In this document: piece by piece, positions 1 to 12,404 of the stretch
Position numbering within the stretch: position 1 is the stretch's first letter
How the letters are laid out: each line of letters begins with the position of its first letter
Origin: Crocodylus rhombifer
Taxonomy: Eukaryota > Chordata > Crocodylia > Crocodylidae
Length of the DNA: 64,000 nucleotides
Direction of reading: 5' to 3'
Assembly (NCBI GenBank): GCA_038503035.1
Contig: JAVSML010000032.1
Span: 1 to 64,000 of the forward strand
The notes under the pieces: generated by a model
Told to the model about the DNA's origin: nothing
The model's input: only the letters and a program-made list of their open reading frames with translations
Databases searched by the model: none
Made by a program: the position numbers and the translations under genes

Positions 1-1510
1 AGCAGAGGTGGGATCTGGGTCATTAAATTTGCATCAGTGCAAGTGGAAGGGGACTTCGACCTCAAAGTCCGTGGTGATATGAAAACACCTCTCAGGGCCA
101 AAGTGGCAGTAGTAGACAGACAGTGAAATTTTCCAGTCTCACTGCTGTATATCTGATTCTGCAGAAAACAGAGATGGGATTTGAGAAGGCATAGGCGGAC
201 ACTGCCATGTTCTTGAAGGCATACAACTGGGAAACGTACCTTCCAGCTCCTTTGTGTTGGTATAGGAGCTGTCTGACTGCTCTATGAAGGCAGGCTGTGA
301 AGTGGATCAAAGCCTTTCTGATAGCTCTGGTGTCTCCAGGGAGGGTGCAATGAAAGAATGAGAAGGGAAATGAGTCCTAGATTAAATAGAGAGGATGGGG
401 CTCAGGTGAGCCACTCACTGCAATTAAAATTGCACAATTTTTTGAATTTCCCTTTGAGTTTTCAGGTTCATATGAACCCTAAATGCAAAGCGCAACTCAG
501 GGATGGTGAAGCTGTGTGAACTGCAGTCAGTGGTGGGATATATCCCCCCCAAATTCATCCTATTTAGGACTGCTGAATCCACACAACCCACATCTTGGCC
601 AATTTTGTTGAGGTACTCTGATTTCTGCTGGTGTGAAGTCAGTTGCAAGGAACTACTTGCGTGATTAAGTGCACAACGGAGCCCAAACCCCACTGCTACC
701 AATCATCTTACACCACCAGGATAACCCAATCCTTACTGAAGATATACTCCCCACACTCCACTATGCTGAGGCATCCTCAGGCAGCAGTGGGAATGGGAGA
801 TGAAAGCATAAAATTAGGAAACATAGGAAAATAACTTTTTTTTTCTACCTCCCTTTCTTTGTTTTCTCTGCATCAATAGGGTGGGAGAACCCCCTCTCTA
901 AACGTTGCAGCAACAGCTGACTAACCATTCACAATCATCACTCATTTCCAACTGCAATATACTCTCCTTGTCTACATTATATTCTATTCGCTTCATCCAT
1001 TCCCAAGCCCCATCTTAACTAGAGACAAAGAAGGCTAAGACACTGCGAGATCCTGTTCAAATAAAAAAGTGAAGCACAATGCTGGGTGTCATTCACAAAC
1101 AGATGATGCTACAACCCAAGTTTCCTCACTGTCTCGTTCAGTGGCTCTCATTCATGATGCCAAAAAGAGAATGGAGAAAGCTGCATGAGATGTCCTTCTG
1201 AGAAGTAAGCAGCAGCTCAAAATCACCCATTGTAATGTGAGGGGGAAGAACATAAGAGCAACAACATCCATGATGGACCACCAGTAAGACTAACAAAACC
1301 TCCTGCTCAATAGACTATACATGTATGTGAACACAAGCACGCATTCCAGCATGTGCACATATTACTGAGAGTCTTGTTGCATATTAGACTTAGGGCATAT
1401 TAACTGCACTTAAAACACTAGCAGACAGGCATTCAAACAGTAAAACGTGCTAACTGCTTTTGTAGCATAGCAAAATTAGGACTTTTCTGGCAAGAAGTAT
1501 CTCCAGTTCC
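1..1510. other. Unannotated AT-rich sequence
   Basis: Both strands give only short open frames with no family resemblance, and no repeat end or long inverted repeat was recognised. It reads as ordinary intergenic or intronic vertebrate sequence. An old, highly diverged repeat cannot be excluded by eye. Confidence 0.5.
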
Positions 1511-1514
1511 TACT

Positions 1515-1735
1515 ACCTAACACATGTTGAGCTAACTTCCAACTGCTCCACAGAGGTAATACGATCAGGGGACTCCAGTGTGGTGTGGGGGGGGGTTGAG
1601 AGCAACAAACAGCTGCTTGTTGCTCCCAGCTCCCACAACACGCTGCAGCACACCAGAGTTTTTGCAGGGTCCAGCACCTAGGACATGTTTTATATAGACT
1701 GTAGTAGACATTACCTTGCAACTGCTCAGAAAACT
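1515..1735. repeat. Foldback (imperfect palindrome), possible MITE
   Basis: The core at 1600-1625 is a hairpin with 13-bp arms and one mismatch (gagcaacaaacag facing ctgcttgttgctc). Similarity continues outward on both sides: ggactccagtgtggtg on the left mirrors caccagagttt on the right, and acatgtt near 1520 mirrors aacatgt near 1685. A run of nine G lies in the left arm at 1587-1595. There is no coding capacity. A small non-autonomous DNA element is the simplest reading. No target duplication was identified, so the edges are approximate. Confidence 0.45.
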
Positions 1736-1857
1736 TTCTAACTCATAGTAATGCTTACTGGCTGCTTACAAATGTCAATACCCTTCCTCCCCACCCCCCC
1801 CAAAAACCTAGCCCCTTACTTTAAACTCCATGCACCCCTGCGCCAAGCCCAGCTCAT

Positions 1858-2064
1858 GCCCAGAAGGGGCATCACTTTAGTTGGACCTGACTCGCCCAAC
1901 ATCTGTATATATCAGATACTTTAGTGGGGCTTTTTTGGTGCTTTTATCTAATAGCTGATTGAATCAGCTATTAGATAAAAGTGCCAAAAAGCCCCCACTG
2001 AAGCACACAAACTATACAGATGCTACAGAGCCAGGTCATATTAATGTGCTTTCTTCCAGTAAAG
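1858..2064. repeat. Long inverted repeat, MITE-like
   Basis: The centre is a perfect 20-bp inverted repeat (1941-1960 against 1962-1981) separated by one base. Outside it the arms stay recognisably mirrored: ctttagtggggct faces gcccccactgaag, catctgtat faces atacagatg, and ggacctgac near 1883 faces gccaggtc near 2030. The fold therefore spans roughly 1882-2038, with weaker similarity to about 2064. It has no open frame. Size and structure fit a miniature inverted-repeat transposon. The family is not recognised. Confidence 0.65.
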
Positions 2065-2069
2065 TGTGT

Positions 2070-4988
2070 TTTTTTCCCATGTCTGTAAGCAGCCATTGTG
2101 AGCTAAATAAAACATGTACTGTTACATGCAACAAGGCCATGAGATGCAAAAGGACCTAAAGGGCCCATGTACTAAAGCCCCATTCTGCAAACACTCAATG
2201 AGGAAACAGACTCTGCGCTAGAGAGCTTTCAGTAGTTGAAGGACCTGGGAAAAAACAAAAATGAAGTGACTTGATATGCACATGTAATCATATTAAATAG
2301 AGATGAGAGGTGCAGAGTGCTGATCCTGCTCTGAATTTTGGAAACCCCAAATTTCCAGGATGTCATTTTGGTCTGGTTCATGCTTCAGAAAGCAACTGCT
2401 TGCAAAATGTATGGGTCCCAGTCAAATTATCAAATAACCAAAAGCTCAGTAAATTCAGTGTTCAGAGATTTGTTTGGAACTCGTTTTTATACATATCTAA
2501 ACTGTGCACCATGAGGAACAGATACTCCTGCAGCCAGTCGTGTCACATGAACTCAGCTGAATGCCTGAGGGATCTACCAGAGTCCAGAAGGACATAGGGG
2601 AATTTCTGATCTTGTGTGAAAGAGCACATCCAAGCACTTCAAAAATGACTATTTTGCAATAGCTAAACAACTTCTGACCCTAAAAAACGGGAGGGGAGTT
2701 TACTGCTTCATGCCAGCCCTATGCCTTGGAATTTCTCCTGGAAGTTAGGAGGATGTGAGGTGCACAACAGAACTGCACAATGTTACCCAGGAAAGAGGAC
2801 CTTATTGAACACAATTGATTAGGAGACACCTAAATAAGAGAAATTTCCAGACCCCTGGTTTCATGCTCTTTCCCAGCACCAAGCTGTGAAAAATGCCTGC
2901 TGTGTTCCTCTAGCATACACCTGGTTTGATACAAAAGGGCCAGTTGTTCAGTTCTGGCACTTCTACCGAGAGTGCAGTGTAGGCACAGAGAGGGCATGTG
3001 CCAGGTCTGAGGGCAGCTCCCAGATCTGCCAAACACCAGGCTGATCCTGAGGCACAAATGAGGTCAGCCTCAGATCTGATCTAAAATGCACCTAGCAATA
3101 AGGGAATGGCAGTGCCCCCACCTCTACAGCAGCCATGTGTCATCTACAGTTCCTTAAGGAGAACCCTCAAGTAGCAGGGAGGTCAGCTTTCATCAGCACT
3201 GTCCTGACAGAGCAGGACTTGGCCCATAATATGTAGCTTTTGAGTAATTATGGTAGCCTTATGTTTAAAAAAAACAACTGCAACTACAGAAAACTTTAAT
3301 GTGCAGTATATGAATTGCCAGACCCCATAAACAAGTATGTTGCTTGCTTTTACATATGTGACACACACAACAGAGAGGCCTTGATCCCTGATAATTTGCA
3401 AAGTAGCTGCTAATCCAAGCTCTGGCTCTGTTCAGTGGAAATCAAATTTGGTGAAGCATCAGGGGCTTTCTTGCTGAGTGGCGTAACTTATATCTCCACA
3501 TGCTCAGCCAAGACACAGGACCCTGAAAGTGCAGCAAATCCTGGAGCACAAAGCAAAAGGAAATCGAAACAAGCTCTGTCGTCTTGCCCATCTAAGGTTG
3601 TGTTTTGTATTGTTTTGTTTTTCATTAAGGTTATAGTTCCCCTTCTGCTCTGGCAATGACAGAGCAAACCTGACCAAACCTTCCCCGCTGAACACGGGGA
3701 AAATTTCTGATCTGGTGTGTCCCTGAAGAGTTAACACACTGTTTAAAATTGGAAGGGTGGGCTCAGGAGGATATGGGTGGGACACTATGGCAGCAAGGAA
3801 ACCCTTGTTCACAGTTCTTTCAAAAAGGAAATGGGCACAGATTCCAAGGAAATTGTTTTGTGTTCCTGAGTAATGGGGGTGGGGAAACAGCACGGAGAGG
3901 CCGGATCTTTTGCGCTGTTACATACCACTATTACTGCTGCAGCAGCTAACTCCAAAGGCGCAACCAAAATATTTCCAGGCTCTGCCATTTCTAAATCTAT
4001 TTATCAAAATTAAAACCAAAATGTAGTTGGGCATTTCCTTTCAGAGAAAAGGGGATTTCTAACCACCTCTGTTGAGCCTGTTTCAGATAAGGAGCTCTGG
4101 CACAGCCACCTTCGTTTTGGCAACCCAAGGCACCGACCCAACCAGGGTGGGAACAAAGAGATGAAGCAGGACAATACTTTTCTCCTAGGGTACAACTCCA
4201 GTGCCCTGTCTACTCACACAGACTGGCTCCAGGGAGCAAGCAGCAGAAGGAAAGGGGATCAATCGAAGAAAAAAAATAGGAATGTGCATTGGACAACATT
4301 TTTTTTATCCCAAGGATGGGACCCACTCTCACTCATCTTCATTTCTGTTGCTTCCACCCAGCTGCCCCTGCCAGTGTTATTTGACTTCCCTCCTCTCACT
4401 ATCCTCAACAACACCAGCATTTTCCAAAAACCTGTCTGCCCTTCCCCGCACCTTTTTACCAGCTACTGGGGACATTATGGGAGAATCAGGACTTAACTGC
4501 TTCCCACTGTCCCAGGCATCACTAACTTCTACTGCTCCACTCTGAAACCAGCCTGCAGCTCCCTTTCAAACTCCTCCCACCTACTTACATAACTATTTTT
4601 AAAGATCCACCTTTTGCTATGTACGGGCCAGATTAGCTCTAGTCCTCACGCAGCAGAGCTGCATCGAGAGGAAGGCATAAGAACCCTTTTCCCATGTACA
4701 CTCAGGCGTGTTTATGCTACCTTTGTGCCAAACCTGGGCCTGCTGCCATGAGACACAGCCCTCCCACTTGCTCTGGGGCTGTGAATGCCAAATCCTGGAA
4801 ATGAGGCTGTGGAGCCACTTGAAAGTAGCCCTGAGCAGGTGCCAATAATCATGGCTGTGATAGAGCATCTGGTGTGAGTTCATGTCCACTCTAAGACAGG
4901 TCCATCGCCACTCTAACAGGCTCCCTGGGGTTAGGAAGTGAGTGGCTATCTTCAGCTCAGCACAGAGATGGTATAGACAGGCCCCCAG
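2070..4988. other. Unannotated sequence
   Basis: Open frames up to 129 codons occur by chance (for example 3504-3893, minus), but none resembles a known protein or shows exon-like context. No repeat boundary or long inverted repeat was recognised. Confidence 0.5.
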
Positions 4989-5268
4989 TGACTGCCAGGG
5001 ATCCTGGTTTTCTCTGATAAAAGAAATTCCCCATTTTTGGATTTAAAAAGTAACCCAAAATCCACCTTTTTCCATGATTAAAATGAAATGCCACTAATAT
5101 ATAGCTATATAAATATATTTACATGTCTGTAATATAATATAATATAATATAATATAATGGTGGCATTTTATTTTAATCATGCAAAAAGGTGGATTTTGGG
5201 TTACTTTTTTAAATCCAAAAATTGGGGATTTTTTTTTATCTGAGAAAACCAGGATCCCTGGTGACTAC
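4989..5268. repeat. Foldback element with ~105-bp near-identical arms
   Basis: The left arm (about 4992-5097) is mirrored by the right arm (about 5159-5262) with only scattered mismatches. The termini read ccagggatcctggttttctc on the left and the complementary gagaaaaccaggatccctgg on the right. The loop of about 60 bp is AT-rich and contains a pentanucleotide microsatellite. The element is non-coding. This is a textbook miniature inverted-repeat or foldback DNA element. The close match of the arms suggests recent insertion or arm-to-arm gene conversion. The family name and target duplication are not established. Confidence 0.8.
5131..5158. repeat. (AATAT)n microsatellite
   Basis: About five and a half tandem copies of a 5-bp aatat unit lie in the loop between the two arms of the 5.0-kb foldback. 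Confidence 0.9.
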
Positions 5269-5269
5269 C

Positions 5270-6850
5270 ACTATCCCTGCACAGAGGGAGGACAAAGTCT
5301 CCTTCTTTTGTGCATCTGCAGAGAAAAGTCCACCTGTAGGAGGCAGGGCTGTGTCCTCAGCACCCTGCCTTGTTGCCTGACCTTGTGTGCAGGCATTCAG
5401 CCTGTGCGTTCTTCCTGAGTGACAAGCAGCCCTGAAAACAAAGTTTGCCTCTCCAGATTGCTCCTGGAGTTCCCACCTCCTTCAGGTGAAGCAATTCTGC
5501 ATGTCCCTCTTCATGCACCCAGTTGCAAAGTACATCATCTGGGTCTGGGTAAGGATTGCATCTTCTTAATGGAGACGCCTGATTCACTTCAGATGAAATG
5601 TAACCTGGAAACTCAGGCAGCGGGGCAGGGAAGAGGGTGGGAGTGCTCAAGGAAATATTTTGCTGAAAACAAAACTTTCAAAGCCTTTTAACTGCAGAGC
5701 ACTGAAAATAGATTTCAGACCCAAAGGGAGGGGGAATGGGAAAAGGTTGTGAGTGGGGGGAGAGAAAGACAGATCAAACAACTGACAACAGCCCTGGGGA
5801 AAAGGGGGCACAGGGGTTGACAAGGATTATTTAAATACATTTCCTGCAGAAGCAGAAGACACAGAGGGCCAATTTGTTGCAGTTTGGTCTTAGCAACAAG
5901 TTGTGCTCCACAAGAGACACTTCAACTTCACTCCAGACACCGCCGCTCATTACCCGCTGCTGCATCCTTCAAAACAGGAAGTGTTGCCAGAGCATTCATT
6001 TATCTTTTAATTGCCATTCTTTTGTTGCCACGAGAAATGTTTAGTTATAGATTTCATGCCCCACAACCCCTGCCACCCCAGTTCAACCACCTCTGATTGC
6101 AAACACGATGAAGAGATTTGAGGTTGATTTAGAAAAAGAAAAAAAACTTTCAGAAGATCAGTTAACTTGCTTGCAGCTTTAATTAAAGAGCCCTGTTCTG
6201 CAATAAGGGAGCTGCCTTTGGCCTGAAGTGGAAGTGGAGGTCTTTGGGATTTCTCCTTGTCATTATTCTTTCTTGCTCTTGTTATGGTTTTCAGTGTCTC
6301 AAGCTCTCCTTCCCAACCCCCAGTTTACTTTAAACAGATGTCTTATTTGTTCATAACATGCCGAAGATTTGCTCTGGAAGAGGCATGTTTTTGTATTTTG
6401 TTTTGCTTTTCTTTTAAAAGTAATGCGGTTTAAATTTTACAAAAGCGCTTGTGAAATAACAGGAGATGAGGTATATGAGTAGTTACAATTAATTGGATAA
6501 TTGATTTAATTCATTTATTGCATTTCAGTTTTAGTGTATTTATGTCTCAGACAACGGAGCACTTGTGGAAGAAAGTAGAGTGGGTAAGAACTGATGGTAC
6601 AAATGCTGGAGGAGAAAAATGCCCATCAAAGAAGGTAAATCAGGGAATCTCTGGCCGTGCAGGAATGGAGCCTGAGAGGTCCAGGCTACTGAATCTGTGG
6701 AGAGATGGCATGAGATGGGGTGGAGAGGGATCTTACTTGTTTCAGCCAGGTCTAACTCCTTGTATAGACCTACTGATTTATGCAGCAGTTCATGTTAATT
6801 GCTGTTGTGGGTACACTGAGTACACTGGAATATGAAAGCCTTGCTGGGGC
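5270..6850. other. Unannotated sequence
   Basis: The stretch is AT-rich with one purine-rich segment near 5725-5775. The short open frames are unrelated to known proteins. No repeat end was recognised. Confidence 0.45.
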
Positions 6851-6854
6851 TTAT

Positions 6855-6972
6855 GAACAGGACACTGGATTGGGAGTTAGGAAACTTTGTTTCTACTCTT
6901 GACTCTGTAATAACTTGTGATGTGATGTCGAGAAAATCACTTTGTTTCAATGCCTGTGTTTCCCCCGCCATT
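6855..6972 (+). mobile_element. MIR-type SINE fragment
   Basis: The order of motifs follows the MIR/CORE-SINE consensus: 'gacactggattgggagttag', then 'ctactcttgactctg', then 'taacttgtgatgtgat', then 'aaaatcacttt', then 'atgcctgtgtttccccc'. These correspond to the MIR blocks around the gagtcaggagacc, ctctgccactaac, gtgacc, caagtcac and gcctcagtttcc regions. The 3' tail is not evident. MIRs are ancient tRNA-derived SINEs mobilised by LINE machinery, and this copy is old and inactive. Confidence 0.75.
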
Positions 6973-6989
6973 TGTTCTCAGACTTCTCC

Positions 6990-8486
6990 ATCCAGGACCA
7001 GTCTGTGACTCATTTTTCACTGGCTACCCCTTGTATGGAGCTGCTATCTGTGCATGTTGGCTGGAATGAGAAGGGCTTTGGTGAAAGACTGGAGCAGAGG
7101 AGAACCATGAGACACAACCTGAATCATTGTGTACTCTTAGCACTTCTCCTGGGCATGCTCAGCTCTGTCTGATTGTTCCCTTCACTGTCTAAGAATTCAA
7201 CTACTGCCATTTACTGGGGCAGACCATAGGTCTGTCTTGCCCAGATCCTGTATTCAGACAGAGTTTCACTGGGCAGTGTTCACTGACTCCTTGGACTCAT
7301 TTGGGGGCCAATGTGCACTGTTCAGTGTGCTCTGCCCCCTTGGTGTATTTATTTTAAACATATGACCTCACTCCCATCCCTGTTATACATATTTTGATTT
7401 GTCCCAAGGAATCAGTGTTTACTTACCCAGTGGCCTCCCTTCTAACGGAGGCTTATAGTGTTTCTTAGTGGGCGCTGGCCCACAGGCCCTTAAACAACAA
7501 GTAGGCCTAGATCATGCAGTGGCAGAGAATGGATGCTGAAGGGGAGAGTGATTTGCATATGACAAGGGTGTTTTCCTCTTGAAGCCTCCAGCGTTTAAGG
7601 TCTAGGAAGTTCTGTGTGGCTATCACTCATCTGTGAAGAACCTTCCACTCTGTACTAAGATCAATGAGGGGGTAACCCAAGGACTACTCTTCAGTGACTT
7701 CCCAGCCATAAATTGTATATAGTCTTAGACACTGTCATCACCTCCTAGGCAGGCCTACCATCTCTGGGTCTGATTATTGTTTCATGAGCACGGAGTTCAG
7801 CCAGGCTGCAGAGCACTGGCCAGGCTCTGTGCCCATTGAGTGGGAAGATTAGGATCTAGCCTTTAATGCTTACCGTGCCCTGTGCCTCAAGAGTCACACA
7901 TTTTTTTTGAAGTTGTGCTGCTGCTGTTTTATACCAGTTCTGCCTGTTGTTATGATTATGTGCAAAAGTTCCCTCTGTCTTCACTGGAAGTTCCTCAGCA
8001 AACTAATGGTGTGATATGGCCTGTTGAATATATTTATTATGCTTCCATATGATGCCTGCCATCTGGAGATTTCAGAGCATTTAACACATGCTAACAAACT
8101 GTTTCTATCCTTGACTCTGCATTAACTTGCATTATTGAGGTTGAGCTTTACAACCTCCTTAAAACAAGTACAAACAGTCACCTGCGTGAGCAAAATATAT
8201 AGACAGCTACGAAACATTCAGTGAAGACTCCTTGTGTTTCCTGGTTCTCCCCTGCTCCAGTCTTTCACCAAAGCCCTACTCATTAATAGCCACAGGTATA
8301 ATTTGCTGAGTGTTAAATGACACGATTTGTGCATGTAACTGAAGATTTAGGTATCTAAAATTCTTTCTGTGTGGTCTTAAAAAAACGTGGTATAAGATTT
8401 TTGTCCCCACCATTATCCTCACTCAGAAATTCAACCCCCTGTTAAGACCAGTTGAGAATCTGGCTCCTAATAGCATTGTGGCACAC
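6990..8486. other. Mostly unannotated sequence
   Basis: No gene was recognised. A segment near 7208-7262 (ggggcagaccataggtctgt ... cccagatcctgt ... cagacag) resembles the opening of a common sauropsid interspersed repeat, but the similarity is short. The remainder is unremarkable and AT-rich. Confidence 0.4.
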
Positions 8487-8764
8487 CATGAGTGCATCTA
8501 CATGAGGTGATTTAATGCACATCAGATTAATTTTCTGTGCAGTAAAGCATCACCGTCTAAACATGTGTGGCAAGTAGGGCACAGTAGACTAATTTACTGT
8601 GCTGACAGATAGTTCCCTAGATACAAGTAGTACCTGGTGGCATAGTAAATTACTGCAGTTAAATGCATGCATAGATGGCGACATCAGGATTAGTTTATTC
8701 CATCTTAAATTGAGCCGGAGTATATTCAGTTACATTAATTGCATGTGTAGATGTACCCCATGAG
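8487..8764. mobile_element. Small inverted-repeat DNA element (shared-terminus family)
   Basis: The left end reads gtgcatctacatgagg from about 8492. The right end is its mirror, gcatgtgtagatgtacc to about 8757. Between them lie repeated variants of the gcagtaaa / tttactg type that also occur in the elements at 58.75 and 61.72 kb. The string ccatgag stands on both sides (8486-8492 and 8758-8764). It could be a 7-bp target duplication or simply part of the terminal repeat. The element is non-coding, about 270 bp, and requires a transposase from elsewhere. Confidence 0.6.
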
Positions 8765-11700
8765 AAACACAAAATAAACCTTATGATAGGCTGGAAATTA
8801 TGGAAAAAACCTGGACCACATCTGGTAGTAAGCCCAAGCAGGCAAAGTCTTGTATCTGCATAGAGTCCTGGTGATTTCAGCACCCATCCAGGAGGTAAAA
8901 CTCAGTGTAGAATTGACCCCTTGGCTATCAGTTAGTGTATAAATGGGGAAAGAATTTGGCTGTCTGCTCTACAGATATTTTGGAAAATCAGTGAGTTGAA
9001 TTGCCCTTAGGCAACTTCACAGAACTGGTTGGAGAGGTACTGATCTTTTGTGCACTATGGTTTCTAGCTATTTAAAAACAACAACAACAAAAAGCCGTTC
9101 CAAGGTAAAAGTGGAGATTTTGCTTTATATCTTCGCTACAAAACTATACTGCCAAATCATTAATCAAAGCGCTTCTACAGTAGAATAACCGATATTTCTA
9201 GCAACAGCATCCAGCTGATATTGGCATTTAACTCCAATTATTCTAAACCAAAATGTCATATAGAATGATAGTCAGTCTTCCTCACCCAAGGAAAGATTTT
9301 TCAAGCCAGACTTACAAGGATCCAAATTTCCTAAGTTCTTTTTTTCCCATTTCTTTTTCCTTTAGCAGCAGATGAAGGGAGAAAATGGAACTGTTTAATC
9401 TTGGAGCCTGTTGGAGATGGAAACCACAGAGATTATGGTTAAAATATTACCTCCTTAATAGAATTTACTGAAGAGAATTATACCAATAATACAGTCTCTA
9501 TAAAGACATTAAAAGTAAAAAAATGCATCAAATTTAGTTAAAAGCATGGTTTATCACATTTTTCTATTCCCCCTCCATTGTTTAATGTTCTTGCTTTCTC
9601 CCAACTGGGATAACAATGCTGCCAACTTTGACAGTTATCACAAACCTTACAATATATTTGTCTTCAAGCCAAAGATCCTAGAGTCATGTGATTAGGTACC
9701 ACATTCAATTCTGGTAAATTTCTAGCCCCCATGCTTGTAGGAAAAAAGCTTGAAAATGTGAACTACCAATGCACTGGTTAACCAAGTGCACCTTAAAAGG
9801 GTCAACAACAGAAGCAACAAAAATAACCCCAACTCTATCCATTTTAAAAATTGTAGGAATTTTATGTGTGTCATAATATTAGGGACCTGAGTGAGTCCTG
9901 ATTTATGAATGTCTAGGGTTAACAGTATTGTGATCATTAGTCACAGATAGTTCTGAGTTAATTGACCCTCAGATCTATGAGCAAGGTATTTACCAAACAA
10001 GTGAAGGATTCATCTGGAAGTAGATGAAACACCAGGACATCACTTGAGTGCTCTACTGACATCATATTAACAACTAATAAACATTAGTCAGAGTTATGAG
10101 GCCAGTTCCCAAAATGTTTGTTTGGATAAAGAGTGCTTCCAGAAACTGGTGTCGAAGAAGACTGTGGTAGCCATAATAATTTAGGTGCAACTCTGCCCTG
10201 CTTTCTGCCTAACCATAATTTTTGGCCATGCTGGATAACCACAAATCTGATGTCTGACCTGTCCTGACATCTTTAGTTGAATAACTGGAACTGAACTTTT
10301 TCCCAAACTGTTTTTCTCTAACTGTGTGGACAATATTTCTTATATTTTCATGAAAGCCACAAGGCTCCGGTAGAACATACAATCATTCCTCAACTGGAAC
10401 ACCTGGTTTTACAAACAGAAGGAAAGGAAATAGGTCCAAATGTGTTAAAAACCTCTCCAAAACTCCATAAATTATTTTTTGGGGAAATTCTGTAGCATAT
10501 CTGGAATACACGACAGTGTGGCATAAGAGTTCGACTGGCAGAAATTTGGGATGGTGTATTAAAAAAAAGTTGAAAAGGTTTCAGGCCTTAAACCTGTCAC
10601 TGGTCCAGGATTTAATTTTGTCCATCTGACAACTGAGGCTGAAGGAAGAAAGAAAGAAAAAAAAAATTCTGACAGGCTAATTTACAAAAAAGAAATGGTG
10701 GCTGTTTGGAGATGATCAGAGTTTTCAATTGCTAGAAGTGGTCCCATTAGAAATGGATTAGCAAGCAGAGTACAGCTGAGGTGGTCAAAGGTGCATTGTA
10801 AACACCATTTATCACATGGATATTATTCTCACATACATGCTGTATATGTGTGTGTGACAGAGAGAGAGAATACATATAAGGGCCAAATTCTGGATTCAGC
10901 AGCCTAATTACAATTACTTATGCTGTACACTTTAACTGAAAAGAAAATGAGACCTAACATGTATCTATTTAAAAAAAAACCCGTAGTGTAGGAACCATAA
11001 CTTATTTAGAATAGCTTGGAGAACACTGTTCGGTAGCCAGTAAGTAATATAATATATTGTTCATACTGAAAAATATGCACAGGTAACTAATTGTGGCTAT
11101 TTCAGGCAGATTTCTGTACTTTTGTAACAGTTAAACTGCATTTTCACAAATATTTTCTTCTCCATCACTCCCTGCTTTGAGGACATTTCAGTGAACTGGG
11201 TCTGGTATTTCCTCAATTTAACTACCTAAATTGAAAACAAAGACACCCCTGCTCTTACTCCCTAATTTTTCTCTGCCAATTAATTTTTTTTTTCCTTTGG
11301 TCCCTCTCTGCTATTAAAGCAAAGTCAGAATTTATGGGTTAATGCAAGAGTATGAAGCTCCACACCATCCCACTATGTTTCTTTTCTAGCTGTAGAAGAG
11401 CATGTCTCATAGTACATTCATGCACTGATTAATGATCAAAAAGAGCAGGCTTTTCAGAAAAGCTTGGTGGACATGTTTTCTGCCTCCCCTGGGCATACTC
11501 ATGTGATGCACAAGAAGTGAGATGGGCTTCCACATACTGACAGAGTAATGTAGCCATGCAAGGAGGAGGGTAGGATCAGAAAAGAAAGAATTATCCCAGC
11601 AAACCCACTCTATATTTTCCATTCATCATCACTGCTAACTAAATATCCCTGTTTTCTGTCAGCAAGCGATAGCAGCATGAAGTTTGCCTTGAGCTCTGGG

Positions 11701-12285
11701 ACAAACCAGTCATGGAAAGCATCAACCTGGGATAAGGAGACTTTTAAATAACAGGCTAGAGCTCAGTGATCTATGATGGCTGGTTTCCTTTGCTTCTACT
11801 CCCCCTTGTCTTGGAAGTCTTTCTCATCTCATTGCACACAACCACTGCAGCTGTGAACTGTCCTAGAGCTTGCTTAGATATGCAAAGACAGTCAATCCAA
11901 TAGACATCTTCAATGTGTTTTACGTTCCCAGGACCTCCTCGTTTCTTTTTTAAAAGCTGCTTTTTGTTCCTTGAAGGAATAGAAAAATAATTTTAAATCC
12001 CCTGAGCTTCAAAGTTAAAAAAAAAAGGTTAAAATCCACTGTTCCTCCAGCCTCTTGCAATCCATTAGAGGAGGAGGGGGTCCTTGCCTATTTGACCTTT
12101 CAGGAAATTGAAGTATCTTTCCTGCTAACTCTTTCATTGCCCCAAGAGAATTGCTGATGAGATCAGGCCTGGGACAAGTGAGACAAAAGAATTATGATTT
12201 TTTTTAATGGGGAAGAATGAGACAGAAAGCAGAACTGCAGTGTCTGGGAGCTTTAAGTTTGCTAGCATTAACTGAACATACAGTG
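8765..12285. other. Unannotated AT-rich sequence
   Basis: No gene or repeat family was recognised over this stretch. Short low-complexity tracts are present, such as the gaaa-rich run at about 10640-10668 and the gt/ga-rich run near 10845-10870. Unrecognised conserved non-coding sequence cannot be ruled out without an alignment. Confidence 0.45.
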
Positions 12286-12289
12286 ATGG

Positions 12290-12402
12290 TCTTCTACTGA
12301 AGATCAATGGGGCCAGGTGCTCATCTGGTGCAAAACAGAGTACCTCCACTGAAATCAAGTGAACTATATCTTGTCACACCAGCTGAGACTGTGGCCCTAA
12401 CT
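12290..12402 (+). repeat. SINE-like interspersed module (candidate)
   Basis: The pattern 'ctccactgaaatcaa ... acaccagctgag ... gtggccc' recurs near 60549-60602 and, on the other strand, near 59936-59995. Recurrence of the same block order at three sites supports an old interspersed repeat rather than chance. The family is not named with confidence. Confidence 0.35.
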
Positions 12403-12404
12403 GT

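Noticed and set aside
7208..7262. Possible start of a common sauropsid interspersed repeat
   Set aside because: Only about 55 bp look similar and the rest of the expected repeat does not follow.
8486..8764. ccatgag on both sides as a target duplication
   Set aside because: The same letters occur in the terminal repeats of related copies (for example at 61.95 kb), so duplication cannot be separated from terminus.
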